Below, piece after piece: positions 1 to 8,179 of a stretch of 64,000 nucleotides of DNA. The translations under genes were made by a program, and so were the position numbers. The stretch's first letter is position 1, and every line of letters starts with the position of its first letter. A model generated the notes under the pieces. The model searched no databases. It saw only the letters and a list, made by a program, of their open reading frames with translations, and was not told where the DNA came from. The DNA lies in contig DATMZF010000024.1 of NCBI GenBank assembly GCA_035560555.1, positions 62,001 through 126,000 on the forward strand, in the 5' to 3' direction. This stretch comes from UBA11090 sp035560555. GTDB taxonomy: Bacteria; Spirochaetota; Spirochaetia; Treponematales; Rectinemataceae.

Positions 1-398
1 GTCTTGAGGTCCAGCGCGACATAGTCGGGTCTCGACCTCTCCTCTGCCAGCAGTGTTTCAAGCCTCCCGGGAAGAGATCCATTCGTGTCGAGCTTTACCG
101 GCAGCCCCATATCATGGATACGGCCGATAACCGATCCGATATTCCCGTATAACAAGGGTTCGCCGCCCGAGATGACCACGCCCTGGATGCGCTCCTTTCT
201 TCGCTCAATAGCCGCCAGGCACTCATCCAGAAGCGGCAAATCCTCTGCGATGCCCAGCGCCAACTCGCGGTTATGGCACCAAGGACAGCGAAAATTGCAG
301 CCTGTGAAGAATAACGCGCTGGTCACCTTGGCCGGATAATCTACAAGCGATGTCTTTCTGAACCCCACATGTTGATCAACCGTTAAGTTTTCAGACAT
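1..398 (-). CDS. nrdG: Anaerobic ribonucleotide reductase activating protein, radical SAM (partial)
   Basis: Only the N-terminal 132 residues are present; the gene runs off the left edge of the window. It begins MSENLTVDQHVGFRKTSLVD and carries the radical-SAM cluster motif CNFRCPWC near residues 35-42, followed by ISGGEPLLY, the usual SAM-contacting segment. The family (NrdG2-like activases) uses a 4Fe-4S cluster and S-adenosylmethionine to put the glycyl radical on NrdD. The chosen ATG overlaps the nrdD stop by 8 bases, so the two genes are almost certainly one transcript with coupled translation. The C-terminal part, including the rest of the barrel, cannot be judged. Confidence 0.93.
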   Translation of the reverse strand, partial: MSENLTVDQHVGFRKTSLVDYPAKVTSALFFTGCNFRCPWCHNRELALGIAEDLPLLDECLAAIERRKERIQGVVISGGEPLLYGNIGSVIGRIHDMGLPVKLDTNGSLPGRLETLLAEERSRPDYVALDLK

Positions 399-2862
399 GT
401 TCGAGAGCCGACTCAAGCATGGCCGTCAACGTCCTTACGGTGGAGCAGCGGGCAATTTCCTCAGCTTTTTGATCGAGAAAGAGAACCGTCGGCGTAGAAC
501 AGATGGAGTGCAGCGCGGCCAGGGCTAAGCCGTCTATGCTGTCTACATCGATCTCAGAGTATTCAAGGCGCGAAGCCAGAATCTTCTTAACGGGCGGGCA
601 ATTGGGACAGGTCTTTCGCATGAATAACAGCACGGAAGCGGCGCGAAGGTCCGCGGCGCGAAGATCAACCTCATGGACATTCGCGCCGTCAGGCGCCGAC
701 GTCGTCCCGATGTTGAAAAGCGCCCTTTCTCCATACTCCTCGCGCTTGCCGGCATTCCAGTTCTTTACCGAGCGGTAATACCCCACAATCCTGCTGTAGA
801 CCTCGGCCGGCGATCCACATTCAGGACAGGAGAAATGCTCTCCCTTCAGGTAACCATGCGTCGGACAGATCGAAAAGGTGGGGGAAATCGTGAAATAGGG
901 GATCCGATACTTCGCGGCGATCGTACGGACAAGGGAGGCACAGGCCTTCCAGTCGCCGACAGCCTCTCCCAGGAAAGCGTGGAAAACCGTGCCGCCAGTA
1001 TAGGCGCCCTGCAGTTTTTCCTGCATATCGAGGGCGTCGAAGATATCCTCGGTCTGCCCGACGGGCAACTGCGTCGAGTTCGTATAGTAGGGCTCGTCCT
1101 TTCCCGCGGCGATGATGTCCGGATAGCGTTCCTTGTCATGCCTAGCCAAGCGGTACGACGTCGACTCCGCGGGCGTCGCCTCGAGGTTGAAAAGCTCGCC
1201 CGTCTCCACCTGATAATCAGCCAGTTTCCCTTTCATATGGTTGAGCACCTTGAGCGAAAAATCGCGGCCGGAGGGAGTAGCCGTCGTCACCTCGGGCGAG
1301 AAGAAGTTTCGCAGGCACTCGTTCATCCCGACGAGGCCGATCGTGTTGAAATGGTTGTCGAAGGATTTCAGGTAGCGTTTAGTGAAGGGGAAAAGCCCCG
1401 CGTCGAGAAGCCGCTGGATCACTTTCCGCTTTATGACGAGGCTCTCCTTAGCTAGATCCATGAGAGTGTTGAGGCGCTCGAAGAAATCGCCCTCGCCGCG
1501 AGCGAGATAGCCGATTCTCGGTAAGTTTATGGTCACGACACCGATAGACCCGGTGAGTTCGTCAGCCCCGAAGAGGCCACCTCCCTTTTTCCGCAGTTCG
1601 CGCCTGTCCAGCTGAAGCCTGCAGCACATGCTCCGGACATCGCCCGGGTTGAGGTCGGAGTTCACGAAGTTCTGGAAATAGGGGGTGCCGTACTTGGCGG
1701 TCATTTCGAAAAGAAGGGCCGCGTTGGGTGCGTCCCAGTTGAAATTCTTCGTGATGTTGTAGGTTGGGATCGGGTACTGGAAACCTCGCCCCGAGGCATC
1801 GCCGGCCAGCATTAGTTCTATGAATATCCTGTTTATCCGTTCCATCTCGGCGGCGCAGTCGCCATAGGTAAAATCCATTTCCCTTCCGCCAACGACGGCC
1901 GGTTTGTCCGCCAGATCCTCGGGCGGCGTCCAATCCAGCGTAATATTGGTGAAAGGAGCCTGGCTGCCCCAACGAGAAGGCGTATTCACGCCAAAGATGA
2001 AACTTTGAAGGCCTTGTCGTATCTCCGCGTCGCTCAAGGTGTCGGCTTTAACGAAGGGAGCCAGGTAAGTGTCAAAAGATGAAAATGCCTGGGCGCCGGC
2101 CCACTCGTTCTGGAGGACGCCGAGAAAGTTCACCATTTGGTTCGCCAGGGTGGACAAATGCGACGCCGGCTTCGAGGAGATTTTATCCGGAACACCGCCG
2201 AGCCCTTCGCGGATAAGATCCCGAAGCGACCAGCCGGCGCAGTAGCCGGAAAACATGGAAAGATCATGGATATGGAAATCGGCGCTCATGTGGGCATCGG
2301 CGATTTCCTTGGGATAGATACGCTTGAGCCAGTAATTGGCGGTGACCGCGCCCGAATTGTGGAGGATGAGCCCGCCGAGGGAAAAGTTGACATTGGCGTT
2401 TTCGTTCACGCGCCAGTCGGACTGGCTGAGATAGCCATCCATGGTCGCCGAAATGTCCAGCATGAGCTTCCTCGCGTCCCGGATGGCATCGTGTCGCGCC
2501 CTATACAGGATATAGGCTTTCGCGACCTCGGTCTCCCTCTGCTCTATGAGGACCGTCTCGACGATATCCTGGATTTCCTCAATCGCCGGGATCGAATGGG
2601 GGTGCCTTTCCTGCAGGAGCGCCTGTATCTTTTCCTCGACGAGGTCGGTATAGTGTCGCGCCTTCGCTTGGGTCCCGGAATCCTTCCCCGGAGCAGCGGA
2701 ATCCCCGGCCGTCGCACCCGTAGCGAGAAAAGCCTTGCCTATCGCGGCCTCGATTTTCTTCCGGTCGTAACGATCGACATTCCCCGATCGCTTGACGATT
2801 TGCCTCAACATTGGCTCAGGCTGCCGGACAGCCTCAGGATCAAACATGGTAGCAACAGTCAT
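391..2862 (-). CDS. nrdD: Class III (anaerobic) ribonucleoside-triphosphate reductase with fused C-terminal redoxin domain
   Basis: 823 residues. The N-terminus (about 18-125) is an ATP-cone with VKRSGNVDRYDRKKIEAAI. The central glycyl-radical barrel has the SMCCRLQLD cysteine pair expected at the active site. Near the C-terminus are a zinc-type pair of motifs (CPTH and CPEC) and the glycyl-radical loop RIVGYYRSVKNWN, with Gly694 the likely radical site. Unusually the chain continues for about 90 residues into a thioredoxin-fold segment with CPNC at 752-755 and a probable cis-proline in CSTPTVLF near 791. This looks like a built-in glutaredoxin/NrdH-like electron donor (inference). Start ATG follows AGGGAG at 9 bases. 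Two NrdR-like boxes lie immediately upstream and nrdG follows with an 8-base overlap. Makes dNTPs without oxygen. Confidence 0.96.
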   Translation of the reverse strand: MTVATMFDPEAVRQPEPMLRQIVKRSGNVDRYDRKKIEAAIGKAFLATGATAGDSAAPGKDSGTQAKARHYTDLVEEKIQALLQERHPHSIPAIEEIQDIVETVLIEQRETEVAKAYILYRARHDAIRDARKLMLDISATMDGYLSQSDWRVNENANVNFSLGGLILHNSGAVTANYWLKRIYPKEIADAHMSADFHIHDLSMFSGYCAGWSLRDLIREGLGGVPDKISSKPASHLSTLANQMVNFLGVLQNEWAGAQAFSSFDTYLAPFVKADTLSDAEIRQGLQSFIFGVNTPSRWGSQAPFTNITLDWTPPEDLADKPAVVGGREMDFTYGDCAAEMERINRIFIELMLAGDASGRGFQYPIPTYNITKNFNWDAPNAALLFEMTAKYGTPYFQNFVNSDLNPGDVRSMCCRLQLDRRELRKKGGGLFGADELTGSIGVVTINLPRIGYLARGEGDFFERLNTLMDLAKESLVIKRKVIQRLLDAGLFPFTKRYLKSFDNHFNTIGLVGMNECLRNFFSPEVTTATPSGRDFSLKVLNHMKGKLADYQVETGELFNLEATPAESTSYRLARHDKERYPDIIAAGKDEPYYTNSTQLPVGQTEDIFDALDMQEKLQGAYTGGTVFHAFLGEAVGDWKACASLVRTIAAKYRIPYFTISPTFSICPTHGYLKGEHFSCPECGSPAEVYSRIVGYYRSVKNWNAGKREEYGERALFNIGTTSAPDGANVHEVDLRAADLRAASVLLFMRKTCPNCPPVKKILASRLEYSEIDVDSIDGLALAALHSICSTPTVLFLDQKAEEIARCSTVRTLTAMLESALEHV

Positions 2863-2875
2863 GACTAACGTCTCC

Positions 2876-2922
2876 CTACTACATATTGTGGTACAGCAAT
2901 TTTGCTATACAATATAATGTGA
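2876..2922 (-). promoter_or_regulatory. Pair of NrdR-box-like operator sites upstream of nrdD
   Basis: Box 1 lies at 2876-2891 and box 2 at 2907-2922. Against the published NrdR consensus ACACWATATATWGTGT, read on the minus strand, they match 12 and 13 of 16 positions, and the equivalent bases are exactly 31 bp apart, the three-helical-turn spacing typical of NrdR box pairs. Box 1 abuts the nrdD ribosome-binding site; a possible -35 TTGTAC (2932-2937) with -10 TATTGT falls into box 2. No nrdR gene is in the window. Confidence 0.7.
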
Positions 2923-3010
2923 TCAGTGTTTGTACAAGAGAAAATCGCTTGATCACGTCTACATTTGAGGAGGAGGTGTTTTTGCGTAGCTATCCCGGCG
3001 ACTCAGGCGA

Positions 3011-3793
3011 TTATGAAATGCCGACCTGGCACCAGCGGGTAAAACCTCTCGCGACAACGTCCCCGCCCCTCGTCAGGAGGGAAAGCTTGCCGCCGGAAGC
3101 CTCGTCGTCGGTCCAGAACGCCGCGACTTCCTCGCCCAGCTTCACTTCGGATACGAAATCGACCTTCAGTCTGGAAAGGCGTCCGGAGCCGCGCTCCTCC
3201 ATGGGTATCGCGTCGCAGAGCCAGTTGATGAAATGGGCATTGTTGACATGACCGTTATAGTCTATATGACGATTCCCCACGTTCAGCCTGAAAGACTCGG
3301 CCCAGCCGTCGGAGAGGCCTCCGGAAAAACCGGCAAAGCCCTCGAGATGCTGTATTCCCGTTGAAAAATCGGGATAGGGCGCGGGAAGGTCGGCTTTCAT
3401 GCTGGGGTCGAGGAGGCGTTCGGGCCGCAAAGGCCTGCGCTTTTCCATGTCGACGATCATATAGTCGTAGAGTGCCCCGGCGATGCGCCGGCCTTCGGCG
3501 GAAAACATCTCGATATAGCGTATCGCGAAGATGCGGTCGGTGCCCGCGGGCCAGGTGCGCAGGAGAACCTCGTCGCCTTCGCGAGGGAGTTCTTCTATTT
3601 CGATATCGACGCGGGAGAGCATCCAGGTCTGACCCTTGGCGAACATGGCGCCCATGCCGACCCCCAGCTCAAGAGCGTGGTCGCCCGCTATTTCCTGAAA
3701 GTAATTGGCGAGCGACAGCGGGCTGAAGGGCCCCCCGTAGCCGCAGTCGTATCCCCATATTCTGTGTTTCGTCTCGTAAGGTTGAACTGACAT
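3011..3793 (-). CDS. Acyl-ACP thioesterase (FatA/FatB-type double hotdog)
   Basis: 260 residues, the normal size for bacterial acyl-ACP thioesterases. Two hotdog halves, about 1-120 and 150-260. The second contains HIDYNGHVNNAHFINW with Asp178, Asn180 and His182, matching the catalytic D-x-N-x-H-V-N-N signature of plant and bacterial acyl-ACP thioesterases. It would release fatty acids from acyl carrier protein in the cytoplasm. The start codon has no Shine-Dalgarno sequence; a TATAGT -10 element ends 8 bases before ATG, so the message may be leaderless. It lies upstream of nrdD on the same strand but is separated by the NrdR-box region, and is divergent from the GlmS-like gene. Confidence 0.88.
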   Translation of the reverse strand: MSVQPYETKHRIWGYDCGYGGPFSPLSLANYFQEIAGDHALELGVGMGAMFAKGQTWMLSRVDIEIEELPREGDEVLLRTWPAGTDRIFAIRYIEMFSAEGRRIAGALYDYMIVDMEKRRPLRPERLLDPSMKADLPAPYPDFSTGIQHLEGFAGFSGGLSDGWAESFRLNVGNRHIDYNGHVNNAHFINWLCDAIPMEERGSGRLSRLKVDFVSEVKLGEEVAAFWTDDEASGGKLSLLTRGGDVVARGFTRWCQVGIS

Positions 3794-3801
3794 GATGGGA
3801 T

Positions 3802-3843
3802 ACTATAACAGCATCACACAAAATGGAAAAGTCGCACTATACT
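3802..3843. promoter_or_regulatory. Divergent promoter region between acyl-ACP thioesterase and glmS-like gene
   Basis: Leftward: TATAGT (3802-3807) with a 16-base spacer to TTTCCA (3824-3829), pointing at the thioesterase with only 8 bases between -10 and ATG. Rightward: TATACT (3838-3843) ahead of the GlmS-like gene, without a convincing -35. Assigned by eye from sigma70 consensus only. Confidence 0.4.
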
Positions 3844-3860
3844 TTGGTCAGAGGTGACAG

Positions 3861-6374
3861 ATGTGCGGAATAGTGTCCTTGATATACAAGACCGACAATC
3901 CGGCCATGGGAAGGGAAGCGGAAGCCCTGCTGCGGCGTCTCGAATATAGGGGATACGATTCGACGGGCGCTTCGTTCATCGGCGACGCGCGGGAAATCGT
4001 CCTGCTCAAAAAAACCGGCGCTCCATCCAAAGTCTGCCCCGCCCTCCGCATCGCGGAGAACTCGGGTCAGCGATTCATCGGCCAGGTCCGCTGGGCGACC
4101 TATGGGGCGGTGACCGACATCAACAGTCAGCCGCACCACGTCAGCTGCAAGATCGAGATGGTCGGCGCCCACAACGGCAATATTTCCAACACGGACTCCC
4201 TCAAGACTTGGCTCTCCTCGCGGGGCCACGCCGTCGTATCCGACAACGACGGCGAGATCATCGTCCACCTCGTGGAAGAACATTACGCCTCGAACCAGAG
4301 GCTCTCGAGCGCCGACCTGGCGGGAATGCGCCAGGCCTACGCCGCTTCGGGCCTCAGGGAAGGTGTCCCCGACGGCGTCCTGCGCATGATCGACGCCATA
4401 AGGAAGGCTGAAGCCCTCGCCGAGGGATCCTACGCGGCGGCCGTGGCCGACCCAAAGCTGCCCGGCGTATTCGCCATCAAGTCCGGATCCTCGCTCTACG
4501 CGGGCGTCGGGAGCGATGCCCACGGCAACTTCATCGTCGTCTCTTCGGATCTCACCTCCGTGCTCTCGAAGACGCGCGCCCTCATTCCCCTGTCCGAAGG
4601 CGAAGGGCTCTGGTTCACCGAAAACAACTATCTTCTCTTCAATCTGCGGGGGGCGCCCGCCTTTTCCAGGCCGAAGCTGAAGCGCTCCAAGCTGTCGGTG
4701 AGGGACACGCAGCTCAGTCCTCGCTTCAAGCACTACATGGAACAGGAAATTCTGGGGAGCCCCGACAATATGGACCAGATTCTCCGCTACTACTTCAGGA
4801 ACCCCAAAGAGGACGCGCTGGGCGCGATTTTCGAGGAGAGGAAGGACGAGTGCAAGGAGTCGGCCGACGAGCTCGCGAGCCTGTCCGAAAAGTTCGGCGA
4901 CGACCTGCTTAGGGATGAGATGGAGGCTGTTTTCACGGCTCCCTCCTGGGCCGATGTGAGCGCGCGCGTCGCGGCCGCGGGAAAAGGTCCCCAAGCCAGG
5001 GACGCGACCGCCGGGCCAGCGGCGAAGGCCGCCAAAAAAGCCGTCAAGGAGACGTTCGCCTCGGACGAAGCGGAACTCCTGTCCGAGCTGGCGAAACTGG
5101 CGCCACAGCGCGCCGGGGATCTCGCGCTCATGGATTCGGTATTCGTGTGGCGCAAGCGCCGGGCGGTGCTTCGGTACCTGAGCGAATTCAAGTCGGCGCT
5201 CACCGAGACCAACAATTCGGGGGGCAGGATTTACCTCGTGGCTTCGGGAACTTCCTACCACGCCGCCCTGACGGCGGCCTATTTCTTCAACGGTATCGCC
5301 CACCTGCCGATCTATCCCTGCAATCCCGGCATATTCCGCTCGATGTATTTTTCCTGCCTGCGCGCCGACGACTTCATCCTCGGCATCACCCAGTCGGGGG
5401 AGACGAAGGACCTCGTCGACATATTCCAGGACGTGAAGGAAAAGAATCCGAGGGTCAGGCGCGCATGTCTCGTCAACAACGAAAACTCGAGAATTCCCCA
5501 GGAACTCTCCGACTTCTACCTGCCGATTCTCTGCGGACCGGAAATCGCCGTCGCGGCGACGAAATCCTTCATGAACCAGCTGGCCATACTCTACCTCATG
5601 GCATCGAGCCTCGTCCTGCCGGAAAGGGAGGTGAAGGAAAAGCTTCTCGCAGCGAAAAAGCTCATGGAAGACAGCATCGAAGCGACGATAGGCGATATCG
5701 AGACGGCGGCGGCCCGCCTCTACGCTAAACCGTCGATCCATATCCTCGGTACCGGCCTCATCGGCCTGGCGCGCGAAGGTGCCCTCAAAATCAGGGAAGT
5801 CGTCCTCAACCACACCGAAGGCTACGATGCCGCCGAATTCAAGCATGGCCCCAACACCATTCTGGGACGAAACACGCTCTTTTCCCTCTCGGATATGGAG
5901 AATCTCCTGAACGCGTACAAGGCCATGGAAACGAGGGACAAGACGCCGATAGCGGAAAGCGCGAGGGAAACGCTAGCGCGCAACCCCTCGCTCGTGGAAG
6001 GGCTTTTCAGCGCCTATCCCCTCGTCTTTGTCTGCCCGCCCGAGGATCGCGACGTGCGGATAACCATCAGCCAGATTCACACGCATAAAATAAGGGGGGC
6101 CGACATTATCCTCATCGCGGAACGAAGACAGGATCTCGCTCTCGCCGTGGCGGGAAAGCCGATGGGGGATGAGGGGTACTGGTCGAAGTACATCGAGATT
6201 CCACACACGGGCGATCCCTTCATCTTCGTGTTCGGCGCGACGATTGTCCTCCAGTATCTGGCTTACAGAATGTCGGTGCGGAAAATGGAGTGGCTCAACG
6301 GGCTTGGGGTCGCCGACCACGGCGTTCATCCCGACGCGCCGAAAAACGTCTCGAAGTCCATAACCGTCGACTGA
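3861..6374 (+). CDS. Glutamine--fructose-6-phosphate aminotransferase-like protein, enlarged form
   Basis: 837 residues, about 230 longer than ordinary GlmS. Cys2 of MCGIVS is the N-terminal amidotransferase nucleophile and VGAHNGNISN is the second class-II glutaminase motif. After a long insertion (roughly residues 250-445, including an Ala/Lys-rich linker near 370-400) come two SIS sugar-isomerase domains: the first from about 448 with SGTSYHAAL, QSGETKD and CGPEIAVAATKSF, the second from about 618 with AEFKHGPN. The C-terminus PKNVSKSITVD mirrors the GlmS end that closes over the active site. A further insertion sits inside SIS2 (about 685-790). It should make glucosamine-6-phosphate from fructose-6-phosphate and glutamine, feeding cell-wall amino sugars; a different ketose substrate is possible given the insertions. 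Ribosome site AGGTG, 5 bases from ATG. Confidence 0.85.
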   Translation: MCGIVSLIYKTDNPAMGREAEALLRRLEYRGYDSTGASFIGDAREIVLLKKTGAPSKVCPALRIAENSGQRFIGQVRWATYGAVTDINSQPHHVSCKIEMVGAHNGNISNTDSLKTWLSSRGHAVVSDNDGEIIVHLVEEHYASNQRLSSADLAGMRQAYAASGLREGVPDGVLRMIDAIRKAEALAEGSYAAAVADPKLPGVFAIKSGSSLYAGVGSDAHGNFIVVSSDLTSVLSKTRALIPLSEGEGLWFTENNYLLFNLRGAPAFSRPKLKRSKLSVRDTQLSPRFKHYMEQEILGSPDNMDQILRYYFRNPKEDALGAIFEERKDECKESADELASLSEKFGDDLLRDEMEAVFTAPSWADVSARVAAAGKGPQARDATAGPAAKAAKKAVKETFASDEAELLSELAKLAPQRAGDLALMDSVFVWRKRRAVLRYLSEFKSALTETNNSGGRIYLVASGTSYHAALTAAYFFNGIAHLPIYPCNPGIFRSMYFSCLRADDFILGITQSGETKDLVDIFQDVKEKNPRVRRACLVNNENSRIPQELSDFYLPILCGPEIAVAATKSFMNQLAILYLMASSLVLPEREVKEKLLAAKKLMEDSIEATIGDIETAAARLYAKPSIHILGTGLIGLAREGALKIREVVLNHTEGYDAAEFKHGPNTILGRNTLFSLSDMENLLNAYKAMETRDKTPIAESARETLARNPSLVEGLFSAYPLVFVCPPEDRDVRITISQIHTHKIRGADIILIAERRQDLALAVAGKPMGDEGYWSKYIEIPHTGDPFIFVFGATIVLQYLAYRMSVRKMEWLNGLGVADHGVHPDAPKNVSKSITVD

Positions 6375-6397
6375 ACCGCGGGGAGGGATACCTTACC

Positions 6398-7210
6398 TTA
6401 CTCGCTTAAATACAGCGCCGCGCCGAGCGCGGTAGCGTACTGGGCGAGTTCGGGAACGATGAAGCGGATGCCGTAGATGGGATAGAGCCTTTCCAGCACC
6501 GTGACGGCCGAGGGAATCTGCATCGTGTTGCCCACGACGACGACGGTGGAATCGTGTTCGGCGCGGGAAGCGAAAAGAGCGAGCATGCCCACGGTTTGAA
6601 ACACCATGTTGACGATGCCCGCCGCGAAATCATCGTCGCTTGGGCGATCGGCCAACTTGCCAAAATTGGATGCCGTGGCGTCGCGCGGCAGCGTACCCAC
6701 CTCTTTGGAAGAAATATCGCCGACAGTCAGATCGACGCCCCTCACATCGCCCCGCGAGGCGGCGAGCGCGAGGCTGTCGAAGTCGGTGATTCCAATGAGG
6801 GCCTTGCCAAGACCAAGGATCGTGCCGCCTCCGACGCCGGAGCCGCCGAGGTGGCGCGCGTTCCTACCCTCGGCGTGCACGATGGCCGTTCCCGTTCCCA
6901 CGGAGACGACCAGGGCTCTCTCGGCGCCTGACAGCTCGAGACCGCCGAGGCCCACCGCCTGGAATTCCTCGACATGTTCGACCTTGATGCCGAGCACCTC
7001 TTCCCCCAGAACCGTGGAGCCGACACCCGTCACCGCGAGCCTGGAGATGTCGCTCATCTTTTTGCCGGCGACGGAGAGGAATTTGCCTATGGCCCCGGCG
7101 GCTGACGCGACCGGGTCGCTCGCCTTGACCGTGGCGCATATTCTTTCCTTGTGGGGCCCGAGGCCGACGATCTTGGTCGTGGTGCCGCCGATATCTATGC
7201 CGACTATCAT
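6398..7210 (-). CDS. coaW: Type II pantothenate kinase
   Basis: 270 residues, the size of the Staphylococcus-type CoaW family. ASKHA-fold ATPase motifs: phosphate-1 loop MIVGIDIGGTTTK at 1-13, SVGTGTAIV near 103-111 and the glycine-rich GGSGVGGGTILGL near 121-133, which is characteristic of type II pantothenate kinases. It phosphorylates pantothenate, the first step of coenzyme A synthesis. Its ATG overlaps the galU stop by 4 bases, so it is translationally coupled behind galU. Converges with the GlmS-like gene, leaving only 23 bases between stops and no visible terminator. Confidence 0.88.
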   Translation of the reverse strand: MIVGIDIGGTTTKIVGLGPHKERICATVKASDPVASAAGAIGKFLSVAGKKMSDISRLAVTGVGSTVLGEEVLGIKVEHVEEFQAVGLGGLELSGAERALVVSVGTGTAIVHAEGRNARHLGGSGVGGGTILGLGKALIGITDFDSLALAASRGDVRGVDLTVGDISSKEVGTLPRDATASNFGKLADRPSDDDFAAGIVNMVFQTVGMLALFASRAEHDSTVVVVGNTMQIPSAVTVLERLYPIYGIRFIVPELAQYATALGAALYLSE

Positions 7211-8073
7211 CGCCGCTTCGCTCCTTGGATGGACTCTCCGGCATAGGACGCCAGAAACGCGTCCAGCGTCGGCCGCAGCGAAGGGTCCTTCGCCGCGTTG
7301 AAAAGAATCGCTTCGAGATATCCGGCCGGATCCCCCGTGTCGAGTCTCGTGCCCGCGACGCGCGCGAAGGCCATCTTGCCCGCCTCGATCATGCGGTCCA
7401 GCGCGTACGTATGGTAGTATTCGCCCTTCTCGTGTTTCGCCCAGCCTTCCTCGAGCCTATCGAAGAACTCAGGCGTGTAGAGATAACGGCCGATGGATAC
7501 TTCGTGGCTGGGTTCGCTGCCGCGAGCCGGTTTTTCCACGAAGCCTTTCACGCCGACGCCGTCTCTCTCCGGATCGACGACGCCGTAGCGGGACACGTCG
7601 CCCGGCTCGAAGATCGTGGACAGCACGCATTTTCCCGTTTTCTCGTAGACACCGATGAGCTGGCGGGCCAGGGGAATATCGCCGATGAGGAGATCATCGG
7701 GATAGGCCACCACGCAGGGTTCCCCGCCGATGAGGTTCTTCACCTGCAGCAGCGCGTGCCCGGTGCCCATCATCTCCGTCTGGCGCACGAAGGAAATGCG
7801 TGCCGCGGGGGGACAGATCAGCGCAAGCTTGTCGGCTTTCCCTTCCCTCGCGAAGACTCCCTCCAGCTCGATTTCGCGGTCGAAGTAATCCTCGAGGGCC
7901 TTCTTCCGTCGCGAGGAGATGATGATAATATCCTCGATGCCCGAGGCGATAAACTCTTCGACGATATACGCGATGCTCGGCTTGAGGCCGACAGGCAGGA
8001 GTTCCTTGGGAACGGTCTTGGTGACCGGAAGGAAACGGGTGCCATAGCCGGCGGCGACGATGATCCCTTTCAT
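7207..8073 (-). CDS. galU: UTP--glucose-1-phosphate uridylyltransferase
   Basis: 288 residues from the chosen ATG. N-terminus MKGIIVAAGYGTRFLPVTKT is the nucleotidyltransferase signature, followed by VPKELLPVG, and FVEKPA later in the chain; overall a standard bacterial GalU. It makes UDP-glucose for glycans and lipids. A longer reading frame exists upstream (to 8109) but the first residues are unlike the family and overlap the promoter. There is no Shine-Dalgarno site; a TAGAAT -10 box ends 7 bases before ATG, so translation may start on a leaderless mRNA. Followed by coaW with ATGA overlap. Confidence 0.93.
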   Translation of the reverse strand: MKGIIVAAGYGTRFLPVTKTVPKELLPVGLKPSIAYIVEEFIASGIEDIIIISSRRKKALEDYFDREIELEGVFAREGKADKLALICPPAARISFVRQTEMMGTGHALLQVKNLIGGEPCVVAYPDDLLIGDIPLARQLIGVYEKTGKCVLSTIFEPGDVSRYGVVDPERDGVGVKGFVEKPARGSEPSHEVSIGRYLYTPEFFDRLEEGWAKHEKGEYYHTYALDRMIEAGKMAFARVAGTRLDTGDPAGYLEAILFNAAKDPSLRPTLDAFLASYAGESIQGAKRR

Positions 8074-8080
8074 GGCGTCG

Positions 8081-8109
8081 ATTCTAGCGCCCCGGCCGCC
8101 ATTAGGCAA
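8081..8109 (-). promoter_or_regulatory. Promoter of galU-coaW (leaderless architecture)
   Basis: On the minus strand, TTGCCT (8104-8109), a 17-base spacer and TAGAAT (8081-8086). The predicted transcription start falls on or next to the galU ATG at 8073. Confidence 0.6.
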
Positions 8110-8179
8110 GGCGGAGCGAAAGACAATGAAGCGTACCGAGAGTAGCGCCCGAATCGATACAGTCCGTCAGATGCCGCGT

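Noticed and set aside
3837..5846. 669-codon open frame on the minus strand, opposite the GlmS-like gene
   Set aside because: Rich in Arg, Gly and Val with no family motif, exactly antisense to a gene with full catalytic signatures; a product of high GC and biased third positions.
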